A stretch of DNA of 12,167 nucleotides from an uncultured Acidobacteriaceae bacterium. Its GTDB lineage: Bacteria; Acidobacteriota; Terriglobia; Terriglobales; Acidobacteriaceae. Shown one piece after another: positions 1-6,986 of the stretch; the first letter of the stretch is position 1, and every line of letters starts with the position of its first letter. Under the pieces are notes generated by a model, which saw nothing but the letters and a program-made list of their open reading frames with translations, did not search any database and had not been told where the DNA came from. The stretch is from contig CAIMNN010000044.1 in NCBI GenBank assembly GCA_903842845.1, positions 1 through 12,167 of the forward strand. The letters run 5' to 3'. Both the position numbers and the translations under genes were made by a program.

Positions 1-1136
1 GCCTTGAAGAACGCATGTGTAATCAAATGCAACATGCCCACCGCAACGCCGCCAACCGCAAGACCCACCATCATGAAACCAAGTTGCGACACCGTCGAAT
101 AAGCAAGAATGCGTTTGATGTCGTTCTGCGCAACCGCTATCAACGCCGCAAACACCGCTGTCGCTGCGCCAACCCATGCGACCACTGTGAGTGATGTCGT
201 CGTTCCGCCCACCGCGCCCGCGCTCATCAGCGGATAAACTCGCGCAACCAGGTAAACACCCGCAGCAACCATCGTCGCCGCGTGTATCAACGCGCTCACC
301 GGCGTCGGACCTTCCATCGCATCTGGCAGCCAAACATGCAGCGGCAACTGTCCGCTCTTGCCCGCCGCGCCCGCGAAGATCAAAATCCCTATCGCGCCCG
401 CCGCAGTCAATCCAAGTCCCGCAGGCTGGCTCAACAACGTCGCCAACGCGCCCGCTTCCATTGAACCTACGCCCGCGTTATAGAACAGCAACGTTCCCGT
501 CTGCGCAAACAACCACACCATGCCCAACAGGAAAAACACATCGCCTACGCGCGTCGTCAAAAACGCTTTCTTCGCCGCAGCCGCAGCCGACGGCTTGAAG
601 TACCAGAAGCCGATCAATAAATATGAAGTCAGTCCCACCAGCTCCCAGCAGATAAACAGCAGCAGCAGACTGTTCGCAATCACCACGCCCAGCATCGCGC
701 CAGCAAACAGCGAGAGGAAGCAGAAGAAGCGTGTAAAGTTTTTATCGTGCGACATGTAGCCGATCGAATAAATAAAGATCAGCAATCCCACAAACGTGAC
801 CATCACCAGCATCACCGATGAAAGCGGGTCCAACACCCAACCCAGGTCAACACTCTGGTTCCCAGCTTTGAGCCATGTGAAGTTCACCACTTCGCGCACG
901 CGCTCATGGTTCATCCAGCCCGCAACCACATGTGCAAACGCAAACAGCGAGAGCAGCAGCGACACGCCCATTGAGCCCACCGCCAGCGTCGCCGACGCCT
1001 TGCGCTTCGACTGTGGCAAAAGCGCGCTCACTGCGGCAGCCGCCATCGGCAGCACCGGTATCAGCCACAAAAGCCGCGTGATCGGCGCTGGCCCTGTTAC
1101 AAAGGCTTCGCGAAACGATTCTTCGAAGGCCACCAT
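1..1136 (-). CDS. nuoL: NADH-quinone oxidoreductase subunit L (NuoL), 5' part only
   Basis: This is a proton-pumping, antiporter-like membrane subunit of complex I. The gene runs off the left edge, so only the first 378 codons are present; I translated them by hand and found no stop or frameshift. The product is very hydrophobic, with many membrane helices. Diagnostic motifs are CWELVGLTSYLLIGFW, whose Glu (about residue 165) matches the essential transmembrane Glu of the family, and AGKSGQLPLHVWLPDAMEGP followed by SALIHAATMV, whose Lys (about residue 260) matches the pumping Lys. The ATG at 1136 lies 7 bases after the nuoK stop, which suggests translational coupling; its ribosome binding site is weak, with AAGGGG rather far upstream. 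The N-terminus is about 20 residues longer before the first helix than in E. coli NuoL, so the exact start is uncertain (an in-frame GTG sits immediately upstream). Confidence 0.96.
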   Translation of the reverse strand, partial: MVAFEESFREAFVTGPAPITRLLWLIPVLPMAAAAVSALLPQSKRKASATLAVGSMGVSLLLSLFAFAHVVAGWMNHERVREVVNFTWLKAGNQSVDLGWVLDPLSSVMLVMVTFVGLLIFIYSIGYMSHDKNFTRFFCFLSLFAGAMLGVVIANSLLLLFICWELVGLTSYLLIGFWYFKPSAAAAAKKAFLTTRVGDVFFLLGMVWLFAQTGTLLFYNAGVGSMEAGALATLLSQPAGLGLTAAGAIGILIFAGAAGKSGQLPLHVWLPDAMEGPTPVSALIHAATMVAAGVYLVARVYPLMSAGAVGGTTTSLTVVAWVGAATAVFAALIAVAQNDIKRILAYSTVSQLGFMMVGLAVGGVAVGMLHLITHAFFK

Positions 1137-1143
1137 CACCGGC

Positions 1144-1455
1144 TCACCCCTTCATCCTTGTCTGCTCGTCCAGGTTCACACTGCGCGTGTGCCTGTAGAG
1201 TGCTATCACCAATGCCAAACCAACCGCAGCCTCAGCTGCGGCCACCGCAATCGAGAAGATCGCAAATATCAATCCCGTCAACTGCTCGGGATGCGCGCCG
1301 AAACGCCAGAACGCTATCAAGTTCAAATTCGCCGCGTTCAACATCATCTCGATCCCAATCAACACCAGGATCGCGTTGCGCCGCGTCAACGCACCGGCAA
1401 GACCAACGGCAAACAGCAGCGCGGCCACAAACAAATATGCGGAGAGTGGTGTCAT
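1144..1455 (-). CDS. nuoK: NADH-quinone oxidoreductase subunit K (NuoK)
   Basis: This is a small membrane subunit of complex I, homologous to MrpC, that forms part of the proton path between NuoJ/NuoA and NuoN. The 103-residue length is typical of the family. Three transmembrane helices are visible. The family signature GIEMMLNAANLNLIAF is present, with the key membrane Glu at residue 36, and a second membrane Glu at residue 75 in AAAEAAVGLA corresponds to the second conserved acid. The start codon overlaps the nuoJ stop as ATGA (4 bp), and AAGGAG lies 8 bases before the ATG inside the end of nuoJ, so the two genes are translationally coupled. nuoL follows 7 bases after the stop. Confidence 0.97.
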   Translation of the reverse strand: MTPLSAYLFVAALLFAVGLAGALTRRNAILVLIGIEMMLNAANLNLIAFWRFGAHPEQLTGLIFAIFSIAVAAAEAAVGLALVIALYRHTRSVNLDEQTRMKG

Positions 1456-1979
1456 TGTGTCTCTCCTTTTTCATTCATCGCGATCACGACCGCCCCTATC
1501 AACGCCGCCGTCAATATCAACGCGACTATCTCCAGCGGCAACACATACCGCCCCACAAACGCCTGGCCGATCTCAGCAACCGTTGCGCTCGGCACTGCCG
1601 CATTTGCCGCCCCAGCCTTCGTCAACGCCGCTTGGCTCTGATTCACCGCATAACCCAACACCGCAAACACCAGCGCCGCCACGATCAATCCCCACCACGC
1701 GCCTGGCGAAAAAACAGTGTGCTGTTTCGCATTGGTCTGGTTCAACTCGCCGCTCTGCGTCATCAAGATCGCGAATAGTATCAGTATCGTCACCGCGCCA
1801 ACGTAGACCATCAGCTGCGCAAATCCGGCAAACTGCGCGTCGAGCGATAGGAACAGCAGAGCCAAACCAACAAAAGCCACGGCAGCACCCAGCGCCGCAT
1901 GCACCAGCCGATGCACCAGCACCGTCGCCATCGCACCGGCAATTGTTATCGCGGCCAATACCCAGAAGATCCAGCTCAT
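1452..1979 (-). CDS. nuoJ: NADH-quinone oxidoreductase subunit J (NuoJ)
   Basis: This membrane subunit of complex I is 175 residues long, a normal length for the family. Five hydrophobic helices can be picked out. Helix 3 carries the characteristic AQLMVYVGAVTILILFAIL stretch, which includes the pi-bulge region that takes part in coupling of quinone chemistry to proton pumping in known structures. The loop between the third and fourth helices (about residues 75-90) and the Ala-rich loop around 115-135 are the least conserved-looking parts. An AAGGAG ribosome binding site lies 7 bases before the ATG. The gene is 39 bp downstream of nuoH and overlaps nuoK by 4 bp. Confidence 0.96.
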   Translation of the reverse strand: MSWIFWVLAAITIAGAMATVLVHRLVHAALGAAVAFVGLALLFLSLDAQFAGFAQLMVYVGAVTILILFAILMTQSGELNQTNAKQHTVFSPGAWWGLIVAALVFAVLGYAVNQSQAALTKAGAANAAVPSATVAEIGQAFVGRYVLPLEIVALILTAALIGAVVIAMNEKGETQ

Positions 1980-2018
1980 CCCTTCGCTCCTTATAGTTTC
2001 CTACTCGGCATAGCGATA

Positions 2019-3176
2019 CTAACTCGGCCCGTAGTGTCTGCTCTTCATCTCGCACAGGCTCATACCCACATAAAAAACCAGCAGGATGCCCGAACAAACC
2101 ACCCAGCGAAGCCAGCCGTCGCCCAACACGCGCCACGTCGCCGTAACAAAAATATTCACCAGCGCCAGCGGCAGCATGAACTTCCATGCAAAGTTCATCA
2201 ACTGGTCCTGACGAATGCGTGGCAACGTTCCGCGCACCCAGATAAAGAAGCACATCGCCGTCATCACCTTGGCAATGAACCACGCCCACGACGGAACAAA
2301 CTGCAAGCTCTCAAGCGGTGCTGACCATCCGCCCCAGAAGAGCGTTGCGCCAAGCCCCGAGATTGAAAGCATTCCCACATACTCGCCCAAAAAGAACTCG
2401 GCAAACTTGAACCCCGAGTACTCGGTGAAATATCCAGCCACCAACTCCGATTCGCCCTCAGGCAGATCGAACGGCGAACGGTTCGTCTCCGCCATTGCCG
2501 CGATGATGAACAAAATAAATCCCGCAAATCCCCACGGTGTAAAGATGTACCAGTGCGGCAGACCATATGAATATTGATTCTGCGCATCGACCATCTTGTC
2601 CAACGAAAGCGAACCCGTGATCATCACGATCGGAATCGTCGACAGCATCAGTGGCACTTCATAGCTGATCATCTGCGATATCGCGCGCATCGCGCCCAGC
2701 AGCGAGTACTTGTTGTGGCTCGACCAACCCGCCATAAACACGCTCAACTCCGCCGTCGCTCCTACCGCAAAATAAAACAACAGCGCCGCATCCATGTGGA
2801 CCAGCGTCATTCCACGCCCCACCGGCAGCACCGCATAACCCATGAACACAACAACCACCAGCAACACCGGCGCTACAAAGTGCAGCAGCGCGTCAGCCTT
2901 GTAAGGAACAATGTCTTCCTTGGTCAGCGACTTCACCGCATCAGCCACCGGCTGCAATATTCCAAACAGACCAACGCGGTTCGGGCCGTAACGGTTCTGC
3001 ATGCGTCCCAGTCCCTTGCGCTCAAGCAACACAGCAATCGCAAACAACGCCGGGAAGACGCAGATAATTCCAATCACGCCAAGCACGATGATCACGATCG
3101 GCTGCCAGAAAGCAGGCACAAACGCCGCACACCAATGCGCAAGCCAGATAAAAAATTGGTCCATCTTCTCAACCAT
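2019..3176 (-). CDS. nuoH: NADH-quinone oxidoreductase subunit H (NuoH)
   Basis: NuoH is the membrane subunit that, together with NuoB and NuoD, forms the quinone-binding cavity of complex I and links the peripheral arm to the pumps. With the chosen start it is 385 residues long, with about eight membrane helices. The two family signatures are clear: ERKGLGRMQNRYGPNRVG at about residues 52-69, and AETNRSPFDLPEGESELVAG at about 229-248, followed by FTEYSG; the latter is the acid-rich cytoplasmic loop. I chose the ATG at 3176 because GGAGG lies 6 bases upstream. A second ATG at 3164 is possible. The reading frame stays open to 3362, but that extension lies inside nuoI and is an Arg-rich shadow. 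The gene overlaps the end of nuoI by 8 bp. It follows nuoI rather than preceding it, which is not the usual order. Confidence 0.97.
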   Translation of the reverse strand: MVEKMDQFFIWLAHWCAAFVPAFWQPIVIIVLGVIGIICVFPALFAIAVLLERKGLGRMQNRYGPNRVGLFGILQPVADAVKSLTKEDIVPYKADALLHFVAPVLLVVVVFMGYAVLPVGRGMTLVHMDAALLFYFAVGATAELSVFMAGWSSHNKYSLLGAMRAISQMISYEVPLMLSTIPIVMITGSLSLDKMVDAQNQYSYGLPHWYIFTPWGFAGFILFIIAAMAETNRSPFDLPEGESELVAGYFTEYSGFKFAEFFLGEYVGMLSISGLGATLFWGGWSAPLESLQFVPSWAWFIAKVMTAMCFFIWVRGTLPRIRQDQLMNFAWKFMLPLALVNIFVTATWRVLGDGWLRWVVCSGILLVFYVGMSLCEMKSRHYGPS

Positions 3177-3771
3177 TGGCAACCTCCGTGGCTGGCTTCG
3201 CAGCCTTCGCCGCATCAGCCGCAGCCTTCGCCGCCGCCGCAGTGCGAGCCTTGTCAATGTCGGCCTGCAAGCGCGTATCCACTTCCATCGCCTCGGTCGG
3301 ATGAATCTTGTGGTAATAATCGTTCGACTTCGCAAGCTGTTTACGGTCGTAAATAAATCCATGGAAGCGGTCCGGTGCAGTCACCTCAAAATCCACATCC
3401 ATCTTGATCGCCTCAAACGGGCAAACCTCAACGCATATCTGGCAGCTCATGCAGACCGATACATCAATATCAAACCGCGTCGGATAGAACTGCGGCTTGC
3501 CCGCGGCGTCCGGCTTCTTGTCCGCGCTCTTCTGTATATAGATGCACTTCGGCGGGCACTCCTTCTCGCAGATCTGGCAGCTCACGCAGCGCAGCCCCGC
3601 TTCCCAATCCGTGCCATCGTACACAAGGAACGGGAAGACGCGCGCGTTCTCGAACGTCGGTATCCGCTCCTCCGGATACTGCACCGTCGTCAATCTCTCC
3701 CGCGAAAAGAAACCCGTGACGAAGTTCATCGCCGTCGTCCCGAGCCCCTTCAGTATCCCTTCACCTAGCAC
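3169..3771 (-). CDS. nuoI: NADH-quinone oxidoreductase subunit I (NuoI), 2x[4Fe-4S] ferredoxin-like
   Basis: NuoI carries clusters N6a and N6b, which pass electrons along the peripheral arm toward N2 in NuoB. Two classic CxxCxxCxxxCP motifs are present: Cys62/65/68/72 (CVSCQICEKECP) and Cys107/110/113/117 (CMSCQICVEVCP). The N-terminal part contains the usual TVQYPEE motif near residue 29. The start is a GTG at 3771, preceded by GGAGG with a good spacing; an internal ATG at 3729 (MNFVTGFF) is the alternative. After residue 170 there is an Ala/Lys-rich tail of about 25-30 residues that is not part of the ferredoxin fold and looks like a flexible extension. The gene overlaps nuoH by 8 bp. Upstream lies the small exported-protein gene, 27 bp away, where nuoE/F/G/H would normally stand. 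Confidence 0.96.
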   Translation of the reverse strand: MLGEGILKGLGTTAMNFVTGFFSRERLTTVQYPEERIPTFENARVFPFLVYDGTDWEAGLRCVSCQICEKECPPKCIYIQKSADKKPDAAGKPQFYPTRFDIDVSVCMSCQICVEVCPFEAIKMDVDFEVTAPDRFHGFIYDRKQLAKSNDYYHKIHPTEAMEVDTRLQADIDKARTAAAAKAAADAAKAAKPATEVANG

Positions 3772-3798
3772 TGGGTGCCCTCCATATACAAATCCTGC

Positions 3799-4311
3799 TC
3801 AACGCCTCACAATACCCGTAACCATCGGAATTGCTTTCGACGTGAAGTTCACTTCCTGAAAACTGAACGCCGCCGACATCGCACCCTCCGGCACTCGCGG
3901 CGTGCCCATCGGCGTCACATCATCTGCGCCCACTGCCGACACACTCGTAACCACGCCGTTTTTAAAGGTCCACGTCAGCTCCAATGCAGGTTGACCATTC
4001 ATGGACGGCGACTCTTCCACCAGCTCACAATGGCTGATCACCTCATTGCGATCAACCGACGCGCTCAACATCTGGTAAACCTGGCTGGGTGCAAAGTGCG
4101 CTGCCAAAAGGTAAGGGCCGTGCTTGCCGCCCGTCTGTACCGTGCCACCGCCGCTCACGCCAGTTGAAAACGATGTCAGTATGAGTGACATGCGTCCCTG
4201 CATCGTCATCTCGCACGTCAATGTATAGGTCGCTCCAACTGCCTGCGCGCGCACGCCCGCAAACAGCATCACCACAACCAGCACCGCAAATATGCTCAAC
4301 CTATTCCGCAT
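3799..4311 (-). CDS. Small exported protein of unknown function inserted in the nuo operon (possible Hcp-like fold)
   Basis: I do not recognise this 170-residue protein with confidence. It begins with a clear signal peptide: MRNR, then a hydrophobic core to about residue 20, with a likely cleavage after AQA near residue 24. The mature part has two cysteines (33 and 95), which could form a disulfide. A GGAG ribosome binding site lies 7 bases before the ATG. The gene is on the operon strand, 66 bp after nuoD and 27 bp before nuoI, so it is probably cotranscribed. The mature pattern is beta-rich: an LTSFSTGVS segment near 46, a helix-like YQMLSASV near 79, a KNGVVTSVSAVG strand near 117, and AFSFQEVNF near 148. 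This order faintly resembles Hcp/type VI tube proteins. That likeness is inference from pattern only, and an exported location is unusual for Hcp. Confidence 0.8.
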   Translation of the reverse strand: MRNRLSIFAVLVVVMLFAGVRAQAVGATYTLTCEMTMQGRMSLILTSFSTGVSGGGTVQTGGKHGPYLLAAHFAPSQVYQMLSASVDRNEVISHCELVEESPSMNGQPALELTWTFKNGVVTSVSAVGADDVTPMGTPRVPEGAMSAAFSFQEVNFTSKAIPMVTGIVRR

Positions 4312-4331
4312 TATCGAACTCCATCATTCAG

Positions 4332-4377
4332 CCTTGGTCCCTTGGTCCCTTGGTCTCTTTGTCCCTCGGTCCCTGCC
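4332..4377. repeat. 8-bp tandem repeat array between nuoD and the small exported gene
   Basis: Five consecutive 8-bp units can be read: three perfect copies of CCTTGGTC, then TCTTTGTC and CCTCGGTC, then a partial CCTGCC that ends at the nuoD stop codon. On the transcribed strand the unit reads GACCAAGG. The array fills most of the 66 bp junction, so it lies in the operon mRNA. It is a microsatellite-like element that could vary in copy number. The array is noncoding in the annotated genes. Confidence 0.85.
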
Positions 4378-5559
4378 TCACCGATCCACTTCTCCCAGCA
4401 CAATGTCCACACTGCCAAACGTCAAAATCACATCCTGAATCGTCGACCCCAAACACATGTCCTCAAGGATCGTCAGGTTTATCAAGCTCGGCGGACGAAC
4501 GCGATAACGGTACGGCGTTCCCGACCCATCGCTTATCAGATAAAAACCCAACTCGCCCTTCGGCGCTTCAATGCGTCCGTATGCCTCGCCTGCCTTCGGG
4601 CGGAAGCCGCGGCTCTTCGTCTTTGGGTCCTGTATCGGCCCACCCGGAACCTCGCGTATCGCCTGCTCCAGTATCTTCACGCTCTCGCGCATCTCAAGCA
4701 AACGGATCATGAACCGGTCAAAGATATCTCCATGCTCGCCCAGTGGAACCCTGAAGCTGAACCGGTCATAGATGCTGTACGGAGCAGCCTTGCGAATGTC
4801 GTAGTTCACGCCCGACGCACGCAGCATCGGCCCGGTCACGCTCGCATTCACCGCCAGCTTCGCCGGCAATACGCCCTTCCCCTGCGTGCGCGCCATCAAA
4901 ATTTCATTAGCGCTCAGGAACGTGTCAAACTCGTCGACGAACGGAGCAAGCCCTTCGATCACCTTCCGCGTCTTCTTCAACCACGCATCCGTCGGGTCAA
5001 CGCGGCAGCCACCGAAGCGCATGTAATTGCACATCATGCGCGCGCCCGTCAGCTCTTCAAACAGATCAAGAATTTTCTCGCGCTCGCGAAAGGCGTACAT
5101 CAGCGGCGTTCCGCTCGCGCCCATCTCCTGCACTAAAAATCCTATCGACGACGCATGATTCTGAAAGCGCGTCAGCTCGCCCAATATCACGCGCAGATAC
5201 TCCGCGCGCTCAGGCACTTCAATACCCGACAGCGTCTCAACCGCTATCGCATAAGCCCAATTGTTCGTCAGCGGGCAGATATAATCCAGCCGGTCCGTGT
5301 ACGGCATCATCGCCAGGTAGCTCACCGTCTCGGCAATCTTCTCGTGGTTGCGGTGCAAATAACCGAACACCGGCTTCAGCTTGATAACCTTCTCGCCGTC
5401 CAGCACCACGTCCATCCGAAACACGCCATGCGTCGAAGGATGGTGTGGCCCCATTGAAAGCTCTATCAGGTCAGCCTCGCCACTCGGCGGAATCACCGGC
5501 GGCCGGTTCCAATCCTCAAGCTGCGTACCCGCATATTGCTTGTCATTCATCTCCATCAT
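4378..5559 (-). CDS. nuoD: NADH-quinone oxidoreductase subunit D (NuoD), 49 kDa
   Basis: NuoD is the peripheral-arm subunit that binds the quinone headgroup; it is related to the large subunit of [NiFe] hydrogenases but lacks the metal ligands. The 393-residue length is normal. Key motifs are MGPHHPSTHGVFR (His39, His40), which contributes to the quinone site, and MMPYTDRLDY, whose Tyr87 corresponds to the quinone-binding Tyr of the family. Further family blocks are GFLVQEMGASGTP, MRFGGCRVD, VTGPMLRASGVNYDIRK, and the C-terminal GSVDIVLGEVDR ending. The start at 5559 has an excellent AAGGAGGTG site 8 bases upstream and overlaps the nuoC stop by one base (TAATG). Further ATGs at 5556 and 5550 cannot be excluded. 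No nuoE, nuoF or nuoG follows it. Confidence 0.97.
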   Translation of the reverse strand: MMEMNDKQYAGTQLEDWNRPPVIPPSGEADLIELSMGPHHPSTHGVFRMDVVLDGEKVIKLKPVFGYLHRNHEKIAETVSYLAMMPYTDRLDYICPLTNNWAYAIAVETLSGIEVPERAEYLRVILGELTRFQNHASSIGFLVQEMGASGTPLMYAFREREKILDLFEELTGARMMCNYMRFGGCRVDPTDAWLKKTRKVIEGLAPFVDEFDTFLSANEILMARTQGKGVLPAKLAVNASVTGPMLRASGVNYDIRKAAPYSIYDRFSFRVPLGEHGDIFDRFMIRLLEMRESVKILEQAIREVPGGPIQDPKTKSRGFRPKAGEAYGRIEAPKGELGFYLISDGSGTPYRYRVRPPSLINLTILEDMCLGSTIQDVILTFGSVDIVLGEVDR

Positions 5560-6221
5560 TACGCTGCACCTCCTTCATTGGAGTTTGCAGCGGCCAACTT
5601 CGCACGATGTTCCTCGGCGCGCTTCATCACCTCGTCATGCGGCGTCGGCTCATACTCAAAATCGTCCGGCTCAACGTAATCCCTGCGCATCGGATGGTCC
5701 TTGAAACTATCCCACATCATTATTCGCCGCAGGTCCGGATGCCCCGTGAATACCACGCCATACAGGTCAAAAACCTCGCGCTCCTGGTACTCCGCTCCGC
5801 GCCACACCGGCGTCAACGACGGCAGTTCAACCTGGTCGCTCCTGTTCACCGTGCGCATCTTCAGCACCACAGGCCCGGTCCGCTTCTCCATCGAATACAG
5901 GTGGTACACAACCTCAAGGCAGCCCGGTATCTTGCGCTTTACCGTCTCCTCAACCTCGGTCTCCGCACCATCCACAACCTTCTTCACCTTGACCTTCTCG
6001 GTCACTTCCTTCTCAGGCCAGTCGACGCCGGTCACATTCGACAGATAATCGAGCTTCAACTCCGAATCGCGCAAAAACTTCGCTACCGCAATCGCCACAT
6101 CCGGCTGCACTCTAAGCCAGTGCTGTCCGCATACGCTCGTGTTCTGCTCAACCGCAACGCCACCCGCCGCCGCTGGAACCGCCTTCACTATCAGCTCGCG
6201 AATCTCTTCCGTCGTCATCAT
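5559..6221 (-). CDS. nuoC: NADH-quinone oxidoreductase subunit C (NuoC), 30 kDa
   Basis: NuoC is a peripheral-arm scaffold subunit without cofactors. The signature sits near residues 147-181: QEREVFDLYGVVFTGHPDLR, then RIMM and DHPMRRDYVEP. The protein is 220 residues long and is separate from NuoD, unlike the fused NuoCD of E. coli. After VDWPE (residue 70) there is a highly charged Lys/Glu/Val-rich stretch to about residue 99 before LEVVYHLYS; in most family members these two blocks are nearly adjacent, so this looks like a lineage-specific insertion. The C-terminus (about 187-220) is acidic and Ala-rich. The start overlaps the nuoB stop as ATGA (4 bp), and the stop shares one base with the nuoD start. 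Confidence 0.97.
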   Translation of the reverse strand: MMTTEEIRELIVKAVPAAAGGVAVEQNTSVCGQHWLRVQPDVAIAVAKFLRDSELKLDYLSNVTGVDWPEKEVTEKVKVKKVVDGAETEVEETVKRKIPGCLEVVYHLYSMEKRTGPVVLKMRTVNRSDQVELPSLTPVWRGAEYQEREVFDLYGVVFTGHPDLRRIMMWDSFKDHPMRRDYVEPDDFEYEPTPHDEVMKRAEEHRAKLAAANSNEGGAA

Positions 6222-6868
6222 CCGCGGCCTTCTTCTTTCTCATCGCTCTTTGTGTTGTTCAGCACCGGCAGATGATACGTCTTCGGATTCACCGTCGGCA
6301 CCAGGTCATGCTCAGCCTGGTCCGGAACCGGATAAATGCTCGGCCCATCCTTATCTAAGTGCGCCGGGCGTCCCTCACCCGTCAGCCGCTGACCGGCTAT
6401 CTTCTTTTGCAGCTCCATCAATCCATGCAGCAGCGCTTCAGGCCGCGGTGGGCAACCGGCAATATGCACGTCCACAGGAATGTAGCGGTCAATCCCCTTC
6501 AAAACGTTGTAGCCCTGCTTGAACGGCCCGCCGCTTATCGCGCACGCGCCCATCGTTATCACGTACTTCGGCTCGGCCATCTGGTTGTAAAGCCGAACCA
6601 CCTGCGGAGCCATCTTCTTCGTCACCGTGCCGCTGATGATCATCATGTCCGCTTGCCGCGGGCTAGGCCGGAAAACCTCGGCGCCAAAGCGCGCCAAATC
6701 ATAGCGGGCCATCGTCGTCGCTATCATCTCGATCGCGCAGCACGCCAACCCGAACTGCATCGGCCAGATCGATCCCTTGCGGCCCCAGTTGTAGAGCTCT
6801 TGCAAGCTCGTCACTACTATCCCCTGCTTGCCCAACTCGGATTTCAATTTCTCGTCAACCACGCTCAC
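6218..6868 (-). CDS. nuoB: NADH-quinone oxidoreductase subunit B (NuoB), N2 cluster
   Basis: NuoB holds cluster N2, the terminal [4Fe-4S] centre that reduces quinone. All four ligands are visible: the tandem Cys43-Cys44 in GLACCAIEM, Cys109 in TMGACAISGG, and Cys139 in IAGCPPRPEAL. The FRPSPRQADMMIISGTVTKK block, which lies near the quinone site, is also intact. The protein has a roughly 45-residue C-terminal extension after the core, ending in a charged tail. No ATG is available at the 5' end. The frame starts with GTG at 6868, but a second GTG at 6862 has the better-spaced GGAG, so the protein may be two residues shorter. It overlaps nuoC by 4 bp; nuoA lies 118 bp upstream across a repeat-bearing junction. 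Confidence 0.96.
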   Translation of the reverse strand: MSVVDEKLKSELGKQGIVVTSLQELYNWGRKGSIWPMQFGLACCAIEMIATTMARYDLARFGAEVFRPSPRQADMMIISGTVTKKMAPQVVRLYNQMAEPKYVITMGACAISGGPFKQGYNVLKGIDRYIPVDVHIAGCPPRPEALLHGLMELQKKIAGQRLTGEGRPAHLDKDGPSIYPVPDQAEHDLVPTVNPKTYHLPVLNNTKSDEKEEGRG

Positions 6869-6986
6869 TCCGAATTCAGTTCCCCGTTACCAGTTCTCAG
6901 CTTGCCGTCTTAGTCTTTTAGTCCCCAGTACTGCTCGTTCTACCACGCTCTCTACTGGCTAGGCCCTAGACCCTAGACGCTGTACT
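6869..6986. other. nuoB/nuoA junction with degenerate short repeats
   Basis: This 118 bp noncoding junction is the longest within the nuo operon. Next to the nuoA stop it holds a 7-bp tandem array (see the repeat at 6959-6979). Further toward nuoB it reads, on the transcribed strand, GGACTAAAAGACTAAGACGG and then AACTGGTAACGGGGAACTG. Both look like decayed tandem units of 7-8 bp. I see no gene, no convincing terminator and no clear promoter here, although the gap is long enough for an internal promoter. Confidence 0.6.
6959..6979. repeat. 7-bp tandem repeat after nuoA
   Basis: Three consecutive 7-bp units are present on the plus strand, CTAGGCC, CTAGACC and CTAGACG, followed by a decayed CTGTAC. 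On the transcribed strand the unit reads GGTCTAG. The array begins a few bases after the nuoA stop codon. It differs in sequence from the 8-bp array at 4332-4377, but has the same unit-size class and the same position in an operon junction. Confidence 0.75.

Noticed and set aside
191..1778. Several plus-strand open frames (for example 191-598, 796-1641, 1158-1778) of 60-280 codons
   Set aside because: They are Arg/Pro/Ser-rich shadows antisense to nuoL, nuoK and nuoJ, which match complex I families throughout; they have no family resemblance of their own.
3177..3362. Upstream extension of nuoH to 3362
   Set aside because: The extra 62 residues are Arg-rich, lie within the nuoI coding region and have no family likeness; GGAGG is correctly placed for the ATG at 3176.
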